Positions 49,431 to 49,480 of a stretch of 49,480 nt of DNA are shown one piece after another. Both the position numbers and the translations under genes were made by a program. Source of the DNA: an uncultured Candidatus Melainabacteria bacterium (GTDB taxonomy: Bacteria > Cyanobacteriota > Vampirovibrionia > Gastranaerophilales > Gastranaerophilaceae); the NCBI GenBank assembly GCA_934717855.1, contig CAKUZI010000012.1, positions 1 to 49,480 on the forward strand, given 5' to 3'. Each line of letters opens with the position of its first letter. The first letter of the stretch is position 1. The notes under the pieces are model-generated. The model did no database searches, was not told the DNA's origin, and was given only the letters and a program-made list of their open reading frames with translations.

Positions 49431-49480
49431 ATGGATTTAGAAAACAAAGAAGAAATGGCAGTAGTAGAAGAAACTAAAGC
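49431..49480 (+). CDS. Start of an acidic protein, cut by the window end
   Basis: ATG at 49431 with GAAAGG eight to thirteen bases before. Only 16 full codons are seen (MDLENKEEMAVVEETK), Glu-rich. Nothing can be said of its function. Confidence 0.5.
   Translation, partial: MDLENKEEMAVVEETK

Noticed and set aside
1..49480. CRISPR arrays, tRNA, rRNA, insertion sequences, prophage genes
   Set aside because: Looked for on both strands by eye; no spaced repeats, tRNA-like folds, transposase or phage structural proteins were recognised.

Overview
The window is AT-rich (roughly 30% G+C by eye), densely packed bacterial chromosome with no RNA genes, CRISPR array or insertion sequence that I can see. 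I infer a non-photosynthetic relative of Cyanobacteria (Vampirovibrionia/'Melainabacteria', probably the gut order Gastranaerophilales). The evidence is an ATP synthase cluster in cyanobacterial order (a, c, b', b, delta, alpha, gamma, with two b-type genes and no beta/epsilon), prepilin-like proteins with an FTLAEVLITLG start, TTG start codons, and a set of lineage-type hypothetical proteins with a short N-terminal F-x-G motif. No photosynthesis gene is present. The assignment rests on recognition, not on a search.

Layout. 1-6300: a 3-isopropylmalate dehydratase large subunit (leuC), an ECF sigma factor with its zinc-finger membrane anti-sigma factor, two coupled membrane-associated unknowns, glgC, a PurN-like formyltransferase with a Cys-rich tail, and a small unknown. 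6353-10309 (minus): a sodium-pumping biotin decarboxylase operon, birA-oadG-oadA-oadB. 10371-11594: an XRE regulator divergent from an unknown gene. 11709-16887: ATP synthase genes atpB-E-F'-F-H-A-G. 16936-20367 (minus): two large paralogous unknowns. 20649-24189 (minus): TPR lipoprotein, lgt, rsmE, CCA-adding enzyme/poly(A) polymerase. 24300-31050 (plus): a tight operon of a stand-alone ClpX-type zinc finger, a helical unknown, ruvX, a DUF1292 protein, a stand-alone Clp N-domain protein, tilS, hpt and a soluble histidine kinase. 31115-40927: a membrane unknown, a SNF2 helicase, gpmI, a radical SAM protein, an AI-2E family permease, a Met/Gln-rich coiled-coil protein and thrB. 41098-46938: an MnmC2-like methyltransferase, an unknown, two flavoprotein oxidoreductases, a 46-residue coiled-coil gene and a lone sugar ABC permease. 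46991-49480: a phosphohexomutase, a prepilin-like gene behind a 10-C homopolymer, a signal-peptide-like mini-ORF, a palindromic repeat and the start of another gene.

How it fits together. The decarboxylase operon should turn a biotin-dependent decarboxylation into a sodium gradient, and birA in the same operon would charge its biotin carrier. The ATP synthase c subunit looks proton-type, so the sodium gradient is probably used otherwise (transport, antiport). GlgC, a phosphohexomutase and GpmI indicate sugar/glycogen metabolism. Lgt sits directly after a lipoprotein gene.

Most notable: the poly-C tract that places a well-formed ribosome binding site and start codon out of frame with a pilin-like protein (candidate phase-variable locus), and one operon that carries two Clp-unfoldase recognition domains (ClpX zinc finger and three Clp-N pairs) without any AAA+ motor.
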